21,243 nucleotides of DNA from Apostichopus californicus (GCA_020650975.1 JAIPMN010002903.1:1-21243), one strand, 5' to 3'; shown: positions 10,087-20,844, counted from the first letter of the stretch. Notes: generated by a model not told the origin, from the letters alone. A program made the numbers and translations.

Positions 10087-10664
10087 CTGACAAAATTGAA
10101 AGAAAATAAGTTAACAAAGATTGTAAGTGGTGATAATCATGAATTTGCAAGGCTCACAAGGATATACAGTATAAGGAACTTACGTCAAATTTTGATACAT
10201 TAAAAAAGTGTTCTTAGCACATACCTTTAATAGTAAAACCCTTCAAGTTTGTGTCATCCCCAACCACCCACACCTAATTCACTCCTCCCCACCCCCCCCC
10301 CCTCAACCTTCTCCACCAGTGCCAAAATTGCAACATGTTCCAGTCTATGTCGCAGCCCTCAACAAGATATTTGCCCATGGATTCAGTTTTCTGGTGAAAG
10401 ATAAAGGTCAGAGTATGACAATTGTGAGGAGACATTATCATTGGCTCTGTTAGGACATTTAATTCATAATGCTGCTAAATCTCTGTCTGTCTGTCTGTGT
10501 GCCTCTAGGTCTCCAGCATGCCAGTGTAGGCATTCAGTTTGCACGTTCAGCATGGACTATGCATTGTAAAAATTATGAGTTTCCAAGCTGAGGCTGTCTC
10601 TCCATGCAGCCATCAAAACGCACTCATTCATCAAGTCTTACTGTCTTGTACGTCAACTGAAGCT
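10087..10664. other. LRRC57 intron: no gene seen
   Basis: It holds a C run at about 10291-10302 within CCACCCCCCCCCCCTC. This is the only such tract in the long intron with the C strand on plus. A CTGT microsatellite lies at about 10483-10498. The proline-rich open frame at 10208-10453 is produced by the C run and is not supported as a gene. Confidence 0.5.
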
Positions 10665-10668
10665 TTAA

Positions 10669-11032
10669 AGGCATTGAAGACTCGCCCCAAACCGCGTGCG
10701 GCAATCTGAAAAAGTTAACTTTCCGTTGCTTGCAAGTGACGTTTTGTTCGTGCCGCTACAAAATGCAGACAGTAATGAAAGGTGATACCTTAATTGTTAT
10801 CTTTAGCTGGACCTGAGATGTCCATCGCTGTATCGTTTGTATATTGTGCTGTGGGGATTGACCGCAGCTGTATGTACTGACTGTACACTAGTGTCTAATT
10901 ACCGATGGTAGCAAGCTGTGTGTGTATTTTCTGGGATCGATGGTGGTGTTTAATCATTCTGTTACACCTCATTCAAAACTAGATCAAATTACCGGCATTA
11001 GACGTTTCTTTTTGCGCGAGTCTTCACACCCT
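10669..11032 (+). mobile_element. TTAA-flanked MITE, copy 1
   Basis: This 364-bp element has imperfect terminal inverted repeats: AGGCATTGAAGACTCGCCCC at the left and the complement of AGGGTGTGAAGACTCGCGCA at the right. TTAA flanks both ends (10665-10668 and 11033-11036), the target duplication of piggyBac-type transposons. There is no transposase frame, so it would depend on an element elsewhere. A second copy lies inverted at 20481-20840, roughly nine in ten bases alike by eye. The matching ends define the element independently. Superfamily is inferred from TTAA only. The termini do not start with the usual piggyBac CCY. Confidence 0.85.
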
Positions 11033-11880
11033 TTAAACTGTGCAATATAGTTTCCCACAAAGTTTTTGAAAAATTTAGCTAAAAAATAAATTAAAATAAA
11101 ATAAATATAATGCCATGTACCCTGCCTGCTGCCATTCACAAAATTGATACTTCAATCAATTCTACCATGGTTTTGGTCTTGGACAAGATGTGAAGTTGTT
11201 AAAAATAATATTTCAACTTCACTAAAAGATTTATAAACTGGTATAAATGTCCTATGAAACCTAGTAACTCTACAAGTCACCACTTCGTTGTCTTTTTAGG
11301 AACATTACACACTTTCCAGTTGTCATTCCTCCTCTGCATACCCTTGACATGTTCCGCAAAACTTACTGTTTAGTAGTTTAGGGTAGATAGGTAGGTAGAT
11401 AGGAAAGTGCATATGTAGACTAAGAGACAGGTAAAAGAGCAAAGTGATGTCTTTTGCTGAATAGTCAAGGATTTCAACAGCGAACAACAATTACCATCTT
11501 ACATGGTCACACTGGACCAAAGGGAAGGTTGGTATGTCTTCTAAGGTGAGGGTAAAAGTCAAGGTAAATCTGAAGGCCGTCAAACATTCCAAGGGTGACA
11601 GGCTGTACCAATGGGTCCTTGACCAGCCTAAGGACAACACCCATTACTGTCACCCACGGGGGCGGACGTGTCCGACAACAGACAAACTTTGTGACCCAAG
11701 GGCTCCAAAAACAGGTAGGAGGTATCGAAAGGGTTCTAATCTGGGTCGGCGACTAGGACAAAACAAACCCACTGATGTCATTCTCTGACACTTCTTTTGG
11801 GGTATACAATCTCTTGAAATTAGATATGTTGGTATTGATACCGATATGACTGATGCTGATAATTTACACACTTTCATAGA
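11033..11880. other. LRRC57 intron with a GC-richer 84-codon open frame
   Basis: A GATA/GGTA-like microsatellite lies at about 11379-11404. Plus-strand 11534-11788 is an open frame from ATG to TGA, clearly richer in G and C than the intron. It encodes a basic peptide with KVRVKVKVNLK and the cysteines HYCHPRGRTCPTTDKLC. It also contains good splice-donor words (CTAAG|GTGAGG, AACAG|GTAGGA). I recognise no family, and it may be a fragment of an old repeat. Confidence 0.35.
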
Positions 11881-12300
11881 AGGTCATACATTACATCAAC
11901 ATTCTAAGTCTCGATTTTAAAATGTACAATTTATGACAGAAACCAACAAATCCCCAGATTGCTAATTGTATTCTCAAAAGTTTCAATTATGTAAAAAACA
12001 TACAAAAAAAGAAATGCAACTAGGTAATATGCAAATTATTCTCATGAATATGACCTAGATACTGTATTCAAGCTTTCTTTCATTAAACTTCAATATTTAA
12101 AAATAGGATGTGAAAGCTGAATGTTGGAAGGGAGGGGGGAGGGAGAGGGGAAGTGGTGGGTGGGTACTGGTATTTATTTAAAGGGGGTAGAAAGGGGGTT
12201 TTTCCCTAACATATTACTTGAGAAAGCCTCGATCCACTTTCAAATTCTTTTGAAAAATAAAGTCTGTATTAGACAACAGGGTTACAAATAAATTAACACA
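11881..12300. repeat. Direct duplication, left copy
   Basis: The unit starts AGGTCATACATTACATCAAC and includes CTCAAAAGTTTCAATTATG, GGTAATATGCAAATTATTC, AGGATGTGAAAGCTGAATG, a G-tract, and GGGTACTGGTATTTAT. It ends AATAAAGTCTGTATTAGACA ... GGGTTACAAATAAA. The same words in the same order follow at 12311-12795. Confidence 0.75.
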
Positions 12301-12310
12301 CTTGTACACA

Positions 12311-12795
12311 AGGTCTTACATTACATCAACATTCTCATTCTATCCTTATTGCTAAACGATTCTCAAAAGTTTCAATTATGCAACGAACTTACAAAAGCAG
12401 AAATGCAAGGTCCGGGTAATATGCAAATTATTCCCATGAACATTACCTAGATATTCAAGTTATCTTTCAGTAAACTTCAACATCTGAAAACAGGATGTGG
12501 AAGCTGAATGGTGGAAGATGGGGGGGGGGGGGAGGGGGGGGGGAAGTTTCGAGTGGGTACTGGCATTTATCTAAAGAAAGGGGGTAGAACAAATATTTTG
12601 AAATTGGTTAAAGATTTGCCATCCTAATGGAAGATACATTTCAAATCCCAATAAGAATTTAATTTTCTTTAATCAAATTGATAGTCCCGCCAATTTATTC
12701 CCTTACATATATTACATACATTACATATTACATTTTCAAATTCTTTTCAAAAATAAAGTCTGTATATTTGACAACAGGGTTACAAATAAAATCAA
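12311..12795. repeat. Direct duplication, right copy
   Basis: This repeats the unit at 11881-12300 at an offset of 430 bases at the start (AGGTCTTACATTACATCAAC) and about 496 at the end (AATAAAGTCTGTATATTTGA). An extra stretch at about 12600-12735 accounts for the difference and includes a TACAT-rich microsatellite at 12710-12733. The G-tract is enlarged here, with about 12 and 11 Gs at 12520-12543. Similarity is perhaps 80-85 percent by eye, so the duplication is not recent. Confidence 0.75.
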
Positions 12796-14082
12796 AAAAA
12801 TCTCAGGAATTTTCATAATTGACAAAATAGATGAAGCCTAATTTCTTTAAATCATTGGTCATTCACTGCAGCAATTGTAGAAAATGTGAATAATTTGAAA
12901 CTAATAGCAGAAGGATTAGAAACTAATGAGTAACATAATGCTGTAGTTATTTATTCCTTTTCTTGAACCTAGTACATCGGAACATTCCACAACAATTTAC
13001 TTATTATGAGCACAAGAGACGGTTTCACAAGAAACGTTACGATGTGGTGCATCGGCTTTTCGTCAATATCGTATCACGATACTGTATGTATTGGCAATCG
13101 AACAACTGTTGGAAATGCTATACGTGGGTATTCAAATGTGAATTTTGTAACACTCTTGTCTGGTATGATTTAGATGCACACACAGATAGACATATACAAA
13201 TACATACAGATAAATATACAATACAGGGAATGAAATATATATTTTTTGGGTTTGTTTTAAGAAATGCAATTGCGCAATAATCTGTGACGTAATTGTTAAA
13301 GGTCGACGCAACCGAGTGCTTTTGCTTTCGATTAAAATCGTAATATCTTCGTAACTTTGCAAAATTATGCAACTTTCGGAAAAGGATATTTCAAAAGTTG
13401 TTCGTGACATTTGCTGTTTTCATTAAGTGTTCCCTTTCACATTCTTTGTGCCTCTGTTTTGTTTTTTCTTTTCAATCGAAATCGTTTACTCTGAATCTGA
13501 GAACGTGATTTTTCTAATTGGGACATTAATTTACAAGATCTTTGTCTTTCCTATCATCTTGTCTCTTGGCAATACCTGTATTTAAAGAACGGATGGAAAG
13601 CCTTGGGAAATTCCGAAGAGAAAAACTGGAAGAATTTTGGACAAATGTTATATCAAATTTATATATGTATTGACCTTCTAAAATTTCCTAATCAAATCCT
13701 TGTATACCTTCGAAAAAGCTTGTCCACAAATTTTGGCCAACTCAAAGTTTACTTTCTGTACCCTGTAGCTCTTTCATTCCACTTCTAGAAGGAAGAAAAA
13801 ATTCTTTCATGTGAACTTCATGGATCCATCTGATAAACAAGAATTAATCCATTTATTGCAATGTCAAGTCTCATCTTATTATAAATCCTCTCTAGACACT
13901 TTAATTGCCAAAATCTTGCATAAATCATGCTCAATTTTCACATGGCTAAAAATACCTACAATTTGGAGAGCGCCTCAAGCTTGCTGGTAGTTTACTTGTA
14001 GGGTGACACACTGCTTGTACAGTAGATACAGTTAGAGTAGCAGCTCCCTGGATACAGAATACACTCTTTTCAGCTAAACATC
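12796..14082. other. LRRC57 intron: no gene recognised
   Basis: Open frames at 12963-13280 (plus) and 13118-13410 (minus) overlap low-complexity ACACAGATAGACATA-type sequence and show no splice support. The TTAAAGGTCGACGCAACC at about 13288 resembles the AGG start of a TTAA element, but I find no matching other end. Confidence 0.45.
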
Positions 14083-14925
14083 TAGCCTCTGGTGTTACAA
14101 GCGGGTCTTCCACATCTCCCCACCCCCCATGTATACAGTAGTAATATTAACTGCAGAATGATGAAACATGAACATATTCGATAGATGGGATATATAGTAT
14201 ATACTTGCATGGCAAATTATAAACCTATTTGGAAGCGAAGAGGGTGTTATAGCAGAGGAGAGATCTAACAAGAGAGTGAGAGTGGGGGTTGGCTGGGGTG
14301 GAGGGTGGGGGAGGGTAGGGGGGGGGCAGGTGCCTCCAGTATGTCAGAGTATTAATAGAAGTAATAATTAAAAATCCTTCATCTGTTTCTACAAGTTGTC
14401 CACCCACATTCTTCCTCTATTGTAATATAATTTTGTTTTTTACACTGGTGTAATTTACATATACACTGGGGGAGGTAAGAATAGAGGTGAGGGGGAGAAG
14501 GGGGAGGAGAGAGTGACAGGGGGAAAGGGTGCATCAAGCAGTATTTATAGCTTTAATAACTAATTACTTTGAACTATGAATATTTCATGTTGATATTTAG
14601 CCTCTGGTGTTTTTAAATTGTAATAATAAATTGCATTTCAATAATGAGGAAGGGTTGAATGGAATGGGTGATGCTGGTTGGGAGGGGGGTTACTTAGTAA
14701 TTTTTTGCTTGTGGCCTTACTTAGTACTAAAACCATTTCATATATGATTCATTTAGCCTCTGGTGTATACTGTAACTTGTATATCTTCAATAACCCTCCA
14801 GAAAGAATTGTAATTTTAAATAAATTCATATTTAGGACAATTTTATTTACAGAAAAATATTGTGGGAAGGGAAGAGGGAGGGGGGTGCGAGAGGAATGGG
14901 TGAGGCAGACGGGGAAGGGATGAGT
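14083..14925. repeat. Dispersed TAGCCTCTGGTGT motif with intervening G-tracts
   Basis: The 13-base word TAGCCTCTGGTGT occurs exactly at 14083-14095, 14598-14610 and 14754-14766. Between and after these lie G-rich tracts at about 14283-14328, 14468-14525, 14641-14690 and 14866-14925. The spacing is irregular, so this looks like the remains of an old local duplication series. It is not a regular array. Confidence 0.5.
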
Positions 14926-15770
14926 TCCTCAAGCATTAGATTTTCTCTGTACAAATTCAGACAAAGTGTTTCTACCAAGATCAATGGGAAGGGCATATGA
15001 CAATGGTTTATAGATAACCTTTGTTACATCAATTTTGACAATAAAGCAACTCACTGACAGTAAAGTAACAAATAAAATGATGAAAACTTTGTTGTAAAAC
15101 AACAAAATTTCAATATGTTATGACATTCTCTTCAAGATTTTATTTCTTAGTCATATCAAACAACAAGTTTCCAACCATCCCTCACCCATTTTTGGTATGT
15201 CTGTATGTGAACCGTCCCGTGATTTACAGGTTTCAAATGGGTGTACGTCATTTCCAGATTTGTGTTATAATGTTTCATTCTCTCAAAAGAATCGATACAA
15301 AAATGGGACTGAAATTTCATCGTCAAAGACGTCTTAACAAACTTAATTTAAAAAAAAGGAATCATGAGAACCTCATGAATGCAATTAACATATTCCTATT
15401 AAAAAAAAAAAAAAAATCAAAAGTTGTCATTTCCTTGTCAGGGAATTTTCTTTTTGTATTTAGGGAAGTTCAACAAATGTGAAAGTTGTGTAGTGAGTTC
15501 CTGGATGATGGGAAAATTAGAATTTTTTCCCAGTTTCAGTTTTTATTGTATAAGCAGAAGAGACCCCTCTGAAAATCCCCTTCTTAATCACTACAATCTG
15601 GCTGCAGTAAATTTGTCCAAGGAAGTGGACACAGAACAGTTTCATTGTTTCAATATTTGCCCTTTACAAACCTCATCATAGAAAATGAACCTTCCTTGCT
15701 TGTCAGAGCTACACTGCAATGTATAAGAAATCTGTTTTATAAATTAGGCGATTGTCTTGTAACAGTACAT
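14926..15770. other. LRRC57 intron: no gene recognised
   Basis: A poly(A) run lies at about 15402-15416. The plus-strand open frames at 15120-15482 and 15424-15681 are AT-rich, lysine-rich, and lack splice support or family features. Confidence 0.45.
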
Positions 15771-16260
15771 GTCAAGTTGTCACAAATTCTGCAGACTTTA
15801 GAAGTATTCCAATAAATCCATGCAAGGGTACCTTTGAGGTTAGGGGTGGGAGTGAGTGGAAGGGAGGGAGGGAAGGTATGGTGGTGTTTCAATGTGTCCA
15901 AGTTTACCATCCTCAGAATACAAAATGGCCCTTTATAATAATAATAACATGAAGGTGAAAGTTAAACTGACACTTAAACATATCATCTTTGTAGATGCAA
16001 TTGTATTTCGAAAGCCCTCCAAGTTGTCACAAACTGTTATATGTCCATGTAACAATTGGGTATCATTAGATATATGAGGTGGGGTGGGGGGGGGGAGGGG
16101 GAGAGAAGAGAGAAGCAGGGGCTATGGGTGTGTTTCAAAGTATCCTTCCCCATCCTTGGAATCAAAAATGAACTGTTTTATTACTAAATACAAAATTGTG
16201 AATGGAACTTACCTGAGGCTGGTTAAGTCTCTTATGTAAATGTCAAGATTTTGTCACAAA
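15771..16260. repeat. Degenerate ~240-bp tandem repeat carrying G-tracts
   Basis: CAAGTTGTCACAAA recurs at 15773 and 16020, and as CAAGATTTTGTCACAAA at about 16244, spacings near 247 and 230. Each unit contains a G-tract (15845-15875, 16079-16110). It then has GTGTTTCAAtGTGTCC / GTGTTTCAAaGTATCC, followed by CCATCCT-C-GAAT-CAAAA and an AT-rich segment. Two full units and part of a third are visible. Confidence 0.6.
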
Positions 16261-16278
16261 TTTTGCTGAAATTATGTT

Positions 16279-16475
16279 GGAATACCCTGGGTGTAATATA
16301 CATTGATGGAGCTAGGGATGGTTAAGAGGAATATCATGGGTACATTATAGATTGATGGAGCTAGGGCGGGTAAAGAGGAATGTCATGGCCATAATATAGA
16401 TTGTTCGAGCTAGGGAGGATAATATTATAGGATATATTATACCCTGGGTATAATATAGATTGATGGAGCTATTGC
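16279..16475. repeat. 49-bp minisatellite, about four units
   Basis: GATGGAGCTAGGG occurs at 16305 and 16354, GTTCGAGCTAGGG at 16403, and GATGGAGCTA at 16462, giving spacings of 49, 49 and 59. Units share CCTGGGT/ATCATGGGT, TAATATAGATTG and AAGAGGAAT. The last unit has a ~10-base AT-rich insertion. Confidence 0.8.
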
Positions 16476-17253
16476 CAGAGTGACAAGTGTTACAACCAAT
16501 AAAATAGGAATCAGTATAGCCTACAAATATGCTAAAAAGTTAGATTATGGTCAGGCATCTTCAAATTTCAAATTGTATTTTGACAGCAACCCTCAAGTCA
16601 TTGCACACCCCAGTGAGACATTTTGTCCCATTTGGCATGCCTAATGTCTGGGAAAAGTTTGCAGAACCCGGGAACTTTTGAAATCTCTGCAAAGTTTATC
16701 AGGCTTTATTAGAGGCAAATACTGATTCATAACATTTAAAGTTAGACCACAGTAAATATATTTTCTCTAGTCCTGACTCCATGGGACAAGATATTGATCT
16801 TGACTCTTTCATGTTGACATCCAGGGTTATACAGTACTAATATCTACCCTGTATATTTAAAAGGGAGAGGTGACATTCTGAGGGCCTTTCAAGCGTTTTG
16901 GTGGTTCTATCTTCCAAGATGATAGTCAAATTCCTAAACTTCCAGGTAAAGCTGAAATACTTCAGTAGTACTAATGAGGAACTGTAATGTCATATATGAA
17001 AAACCCTAACGATTAAAACTACCCAGTTTGTGACAATATCACACAGCCCTTCCTCTTCAGCAGCCAAACGATACTCATGAAGTTTGACACACAACAATCG
17101 CAAAACAATACTGTATATACACTCAAAACTGTACACGCAGGAAATACTGTAGCTTAGTGTTCAGATTTTGATGCTGTGGCAACTTTGAAGGATTCTCACC
17201 TTCGTCTCTTATACTATGGTTCCTGTGTTACAAACCTGCTATGCATCTTTGCA
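16476..17253. other. LRRC57 intron: no gene recognised
   Basis: Unremarkable AT-rich sequence with short frames only. Confidence 0.5.
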
Positions 17254-17261
17254 CTAGTCAT

Positions 17262-17653
17262 CATAGGCGTAGGAGGCGGGGGCCTGGGAGGGGGGGGGCT
17301 GCAGCCCCCCCAACCAAATCTTTTTGTGAAAATAGGGGCAATATGGTGAGAATTTTTCGGGCACCTACTGAAAGAAAAATAATTTGCAATGTGTTTTTCA
17401 ATGGTTAAACTTATTTTATTATTATCATTATTATTGTAACGACTTCCCCAATAATAATAACCAATATGGAAGGTAATAACAAGGCAAATGATTGTATGTT
17501 TGTTATTGGCATGCTATGTAATAACCGATGCATGCCTATATGATATGCATATTAAAATGCTGAACGCGCGCGGAGCGCGGGGAAAATTTGGGTTATATTT
17601 TTCGGGCAAGTCGTTACAGCCCCCCCAAATCAAATTAGGCTCCTACGCCTATG
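17262..17653. mobile_element. hAT-type MITE with 8-bp target duplication
   Basis: The 392-bp element is bounded by perfect 14-base inverted repeats, CATAGGCGTAGGAG at the left and CTCCTACGCCTATG at the right. It is flanked on both sides by the direct repeat CTAGTCAT (17254-17261 and 17654-17661). An 8-bp target duplication with termini starting CA is the hallmark of hAT transposons. There is no transposase. Near the left end a G9/C7 stretch centred on CTGCAG forms a strong palindrome (about 17291-17311), and the right end carries a matching ACAGCCCCCCCAA. GTAACGACTTCCCC internally and AAGTCGTTAC near the right end are complementary. The intact flanks suggest a fairly young insertion. Confidence 0.85.
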
Positions 17654-17661
17654 CTAGTCAT

Positions 17662-19200
17662 CGATAGCAACTCACACAATTCTGCATGTATCATCTTGAC
17701 ATGCGAGACCTAATAAATTATTCTCTGATACTCTAAAATTATTTTGAAAATTATATTAACGTAGAGAGATGACGTGACATAAGCCGGGCGTTCATTTCTC
17801 TACCATCTTCTGTGAATGACAGCTGTCCTTGACAAAGCAAACTATCTTGACTTTTCTTTCTTTTCAATTCTGAGTGATTTGCATCCAAACCACTAATAGT
17901 ACATGTCAATCTTCTTCACACCCTGGGTGATCCTCTTCACAAACAGTCACGGCTTGTTTAGTTAGCAAAATGTAAGACAGTGCTATTTATATGTTATTGG
18001 TGACAGGTTTCTGAGTTGTCTCGAATGTGGTCGTTGACAAGAAAGCAAGTCACATGGTATCCTTGGGGAATGTCAATAATCTATATTCATTCAAAGGAGA
18101 TGCTTTGTTGTCGTTGATATAGATTAAAAAAATTGACTATTCCATACCAATATCCCACAGTAGTACAGTTCCTTAGTTTTCAATACCGGTGAAGTTTTAA
18201 TTTCTTCAAATGTTGAGAAAATATGAAATATAAAATGGTTTTGAATTTCTGTAAATGATTTTGAAAGATAGTTGGAGAGGAATATAATGGATTTAAGTAA
18301 AATTTCTGAGAAAAAAACAAATAATAAAACACTTCCATAATGTGGACATGAAAGGTCATATAACCCACAAATAGGCTAGAATGTCTAATATTGGTCACTA
18401 ATGTTCAAACTGCATTATGTATCTATTGGCTAAGTGATACCCTGCCACATTTTTATGACATATTACTGTACAAATGAATTTCAAATTTTGACCATTATTG
18501 TTCTCAACTATATGGAACTACACATTGCAGTGTGAAGTTCATCCATGCTTTAAGTTTGGAGTTGTCAATTTACAATATTGAATAATGAAGTAATTTTTAC
18601 TTTTCCACATTGATTTTTAAGTCTGACAATTAAAACTAGTCATTTAAGATGCCACAATAACTTCATTCCTATAATGGAGGAAATGAAGTCATCTTTATAT
18701 CTCTGAACTTTAACACCGGTACTGTACTTCAGTGGAGAAAATATTTCTATTTAATGAGCAAAATTCAATAGTAAGACAAAAAGTCTGTTTAATATCAAGA
18801 ACACAGTTCTTTCAAACCCAAGGCTATACCAATAAACTTTACTTCCACGTTCAGTATTGTTTTCAATATCTTTTTTTTTGGAATGAGGAGGAAGGGTGGG
18901 GGGGGGGGGAAACGAGGGTTCATAAATTTATAAATCCTTGTGCACAATTACAGAGCAAATCATTGTTCCCTTTTTTTTTTCTTAGAACAGTTTGTTTTGT
19001 TCAAGAAATAATCAACCTGTTGACCTTTGATCTGATTTATGGAAGACAGGACATGACAAAAAAAAATGTGGAAATTTATTACATTTATGGAAACAAAGGA
19101 CAATGTTTTAATTTTTAATAGACATGATATCATCACAGTCAAGTAAAAGCACTTTAATTCTTGTGATGTTTTCAAATTCCATGAAAGTAGTGGATTATTC
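17662..19200. other. LRRC57 intron: no gene recognised
   Basis: AT-rich sequence with several short chance frames on both strands and a G-tract at about 18896-18910. CACCGGTACTGTACTTCAGT near 18714 and ATACCGGTGAAG near 18183 are isolated words. I see no exon or transposon end. Confidence 0.5.
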
Positions 19201-19204
19201 TTAA

Positions 19205-19752
19205 AGGAATAGTCCATTGCCAAAAATGCATGACATATTTATGCTAAAAAATATTTTCACACTCCTATTAGAAAACTCAAATACTTCAATATCATCTTTT
19301 TCAATGGATACATGGTTATTGGAGGATAACTAGTTTTTAATTTAAGATGAGCCTTCCTTACCAGGAAATTGATCGCAGTGATTTGTACATAACATATCAT
19401 CTTTGAAAACATTTATATAAGGATTTAAATACTTTCCTTTATAATGTTATTTTTTAAGTGTATCATTGAGATATTATACTTGGAATGTTCCCTACTTACG
19501 TATCGTTCTACTAAGTCTTCACCACAATGCAATTGGTTCTATCAGAATATTTTAATTTCTATTTGTGCTTGCTTTTAAAGGACAAGTCAAAAAAAGGCAT
19601 TGTTGGATCAGTTGCAATGACGGTATCACTTACTTTGCTGTTGCCAGATGAATTTTGCAACACTTTTTAAATATTCTCATCTTCCCGAGTACAACAATAG
19701 AATTAACAGAAAACTTTTCAAATCAATCAACTTTTGAAACCAGAATATCCCT
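19205..19752. mobile_element. Possible second-family TTAA MITE
   Basis: The left end TTAA|AGGAATAGTCCATTG and the right end CCAGAATATCCCT|TTAA form imperfect terminal inverted repeats (AGGAATAGTC against AGGGATATTC, 8 of 10) with TTAA at both borders. That would make a 548-bp element with no coding capacity. An internal TTTTAAAGGACAAGTC at about 19575 resembles a further left end, so a shorter nested element is possible. No second copy lies in the window to confirm the borders. Confidence 0.45.
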
Positions 19753-19756
19753 TTAA

Positions 19757-20476
19757 GATGTAGAAACATTTGGTGTTGACAGAATATGCTATTTTTCAAG
19801 TAAACCCAGCTGGTCACACCTAGCCATTAACAGTATTGATGTACACATGCCTCTCTCATGCAGACACATGTTGCGCAAAATATCATCCCCAAAAATTAAG
19901 TGCTTGCTTATTCATGTTCGAATCAAAATATTAAATGACCTTTTTCAAGGAAAAATAAAAACATATTTTTCCTTGAAGAATGAAAAACAGGCTGGTGCCA
20001 GGTACTGTTTGGTACCACAACTTGCCAAACAGCGTCCAGAGATTCCCTGAAAACATACTCTGGGAAGCATTCTTTAGCGCTTAAGTTAAAAGTGCAGCCC
20101 AGTCAATCAACCATTCTTCAACGCAAATACCATTCTCCAATAGAATTGTTTTCTCGGCAAAAGTAAAACAATACCAGTCAAAACACATGTTTTCCGTCCC
20201 TCATTGAAAGCTTTTATAAATATCATACACCTGTTACGCAACATAACATTAGCTCATTGCAGTAGATACTGGCCTATCAACTGTCCTTCTACTAATGTTC
20301 AATGTATTTTTCAAATATAATTTCTGAGAATTTGATTGGCTTGTATTATGCAATCAGTTGTCTACAAACATTCTTGCATCTTCTGTGAGCCTTGCACACC
20401 AATTTTATTCTTTCTTATCGTTTTACCCATAACTTTGATTACATGACAGCAGTATCACAAGAAATGTAAATAATAC
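19757..20476. other. LRRC57 intron: no gene recognised
   Basis: Plain AT-rich sequence. The short open frame at 19847-20050 lacks splice sites or family features. Confidence 0.5.
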
Positions 20477-20480
20477 TTAA

Positions 20481-20840
20481 AGGGTGTGAAGACTCACGCA
20501 AAAAGAAACGTCTAATGCCGGTAATCTGACCTAGTTTCGAATGAGGTGTAACAGAAGTGTTAGACACCACCATCGATCCCAGAAAGTACACACACAGTTT
20601 GCTACCGTCGGTAATTAGACACTAGTGTACAGTCAGTACATACAGCTGCGGTCAATACCCACAGCACAGTGTTTAAACGATACAGCGATGGACATCTCAG
20701 GTCCAGCTAAAGATAACAAGGTATCATCATTCATTACTGTCTGCATTTTGTAGCGACACGAACAAAACGTCACTTGCAAGCAACAGAAAGTTAACTTTTT
20801 CAGAAGGCCGCACGTGGTTTGGGGCGAGTCTTCAATGCCT
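20481..20840 (-). mobile_element. TTAA-flanked MITE, copy 2 (inverted)
   Basis: This 360-bp copy of the element at 10669-11032 is in opposite orientation. It is flanked by TTAA at 20477-20480 and 20841-20844. Shared blocks run end to end, including CTAATGCCGGTAATCTGA at the left and GTCACTTGCAAGCAACAGAA toward the right, with scattered substitutions and a few small indels. The 79-codon minus-strand open frame here is an accident of the repeat: the other copy does not keep it open. Confidence 0.85.
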
Positions 20841-20844
20841 TTAA

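Noticed and set aside
10208-10453. Proline-rich 81-codon open frame
   Set aside because: The prolines come from a C run; no other coding evidence.
11720-11750. Possible tRNA-like B box (GGGTTCTAATCTGGG) suggesting a tRNA-derived SINE
   Set aside because: Only a partial B-box match; no A box at the right distance and no A-tail or target duplication.
12963-13410. Overlapping plus and minus open frames of 84-105 codons
   Set aside because: Overlap low-complexity ACACAGATA-type sequence and lack splice or family support.
13284-13430. TTAAAGGTCGACGC as the left end of another TTAA element
   Set aside because: No complementary right end with TTAA found within several hundred bases.
15120-15681. 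Plus-strand open frames of 120 and 85 codons
   Set aside because: AT-driven lysine/phenylalanine-rich translations running through a poly(A) stretch, with no supported splice sites.
18732-19223. Overlapping plus (128 codons) and minus (87 codons) open frames
   Set aside because: Both strands open across AT-rich, low-complexity sequence with a G-tract; no domain, no splice pair.
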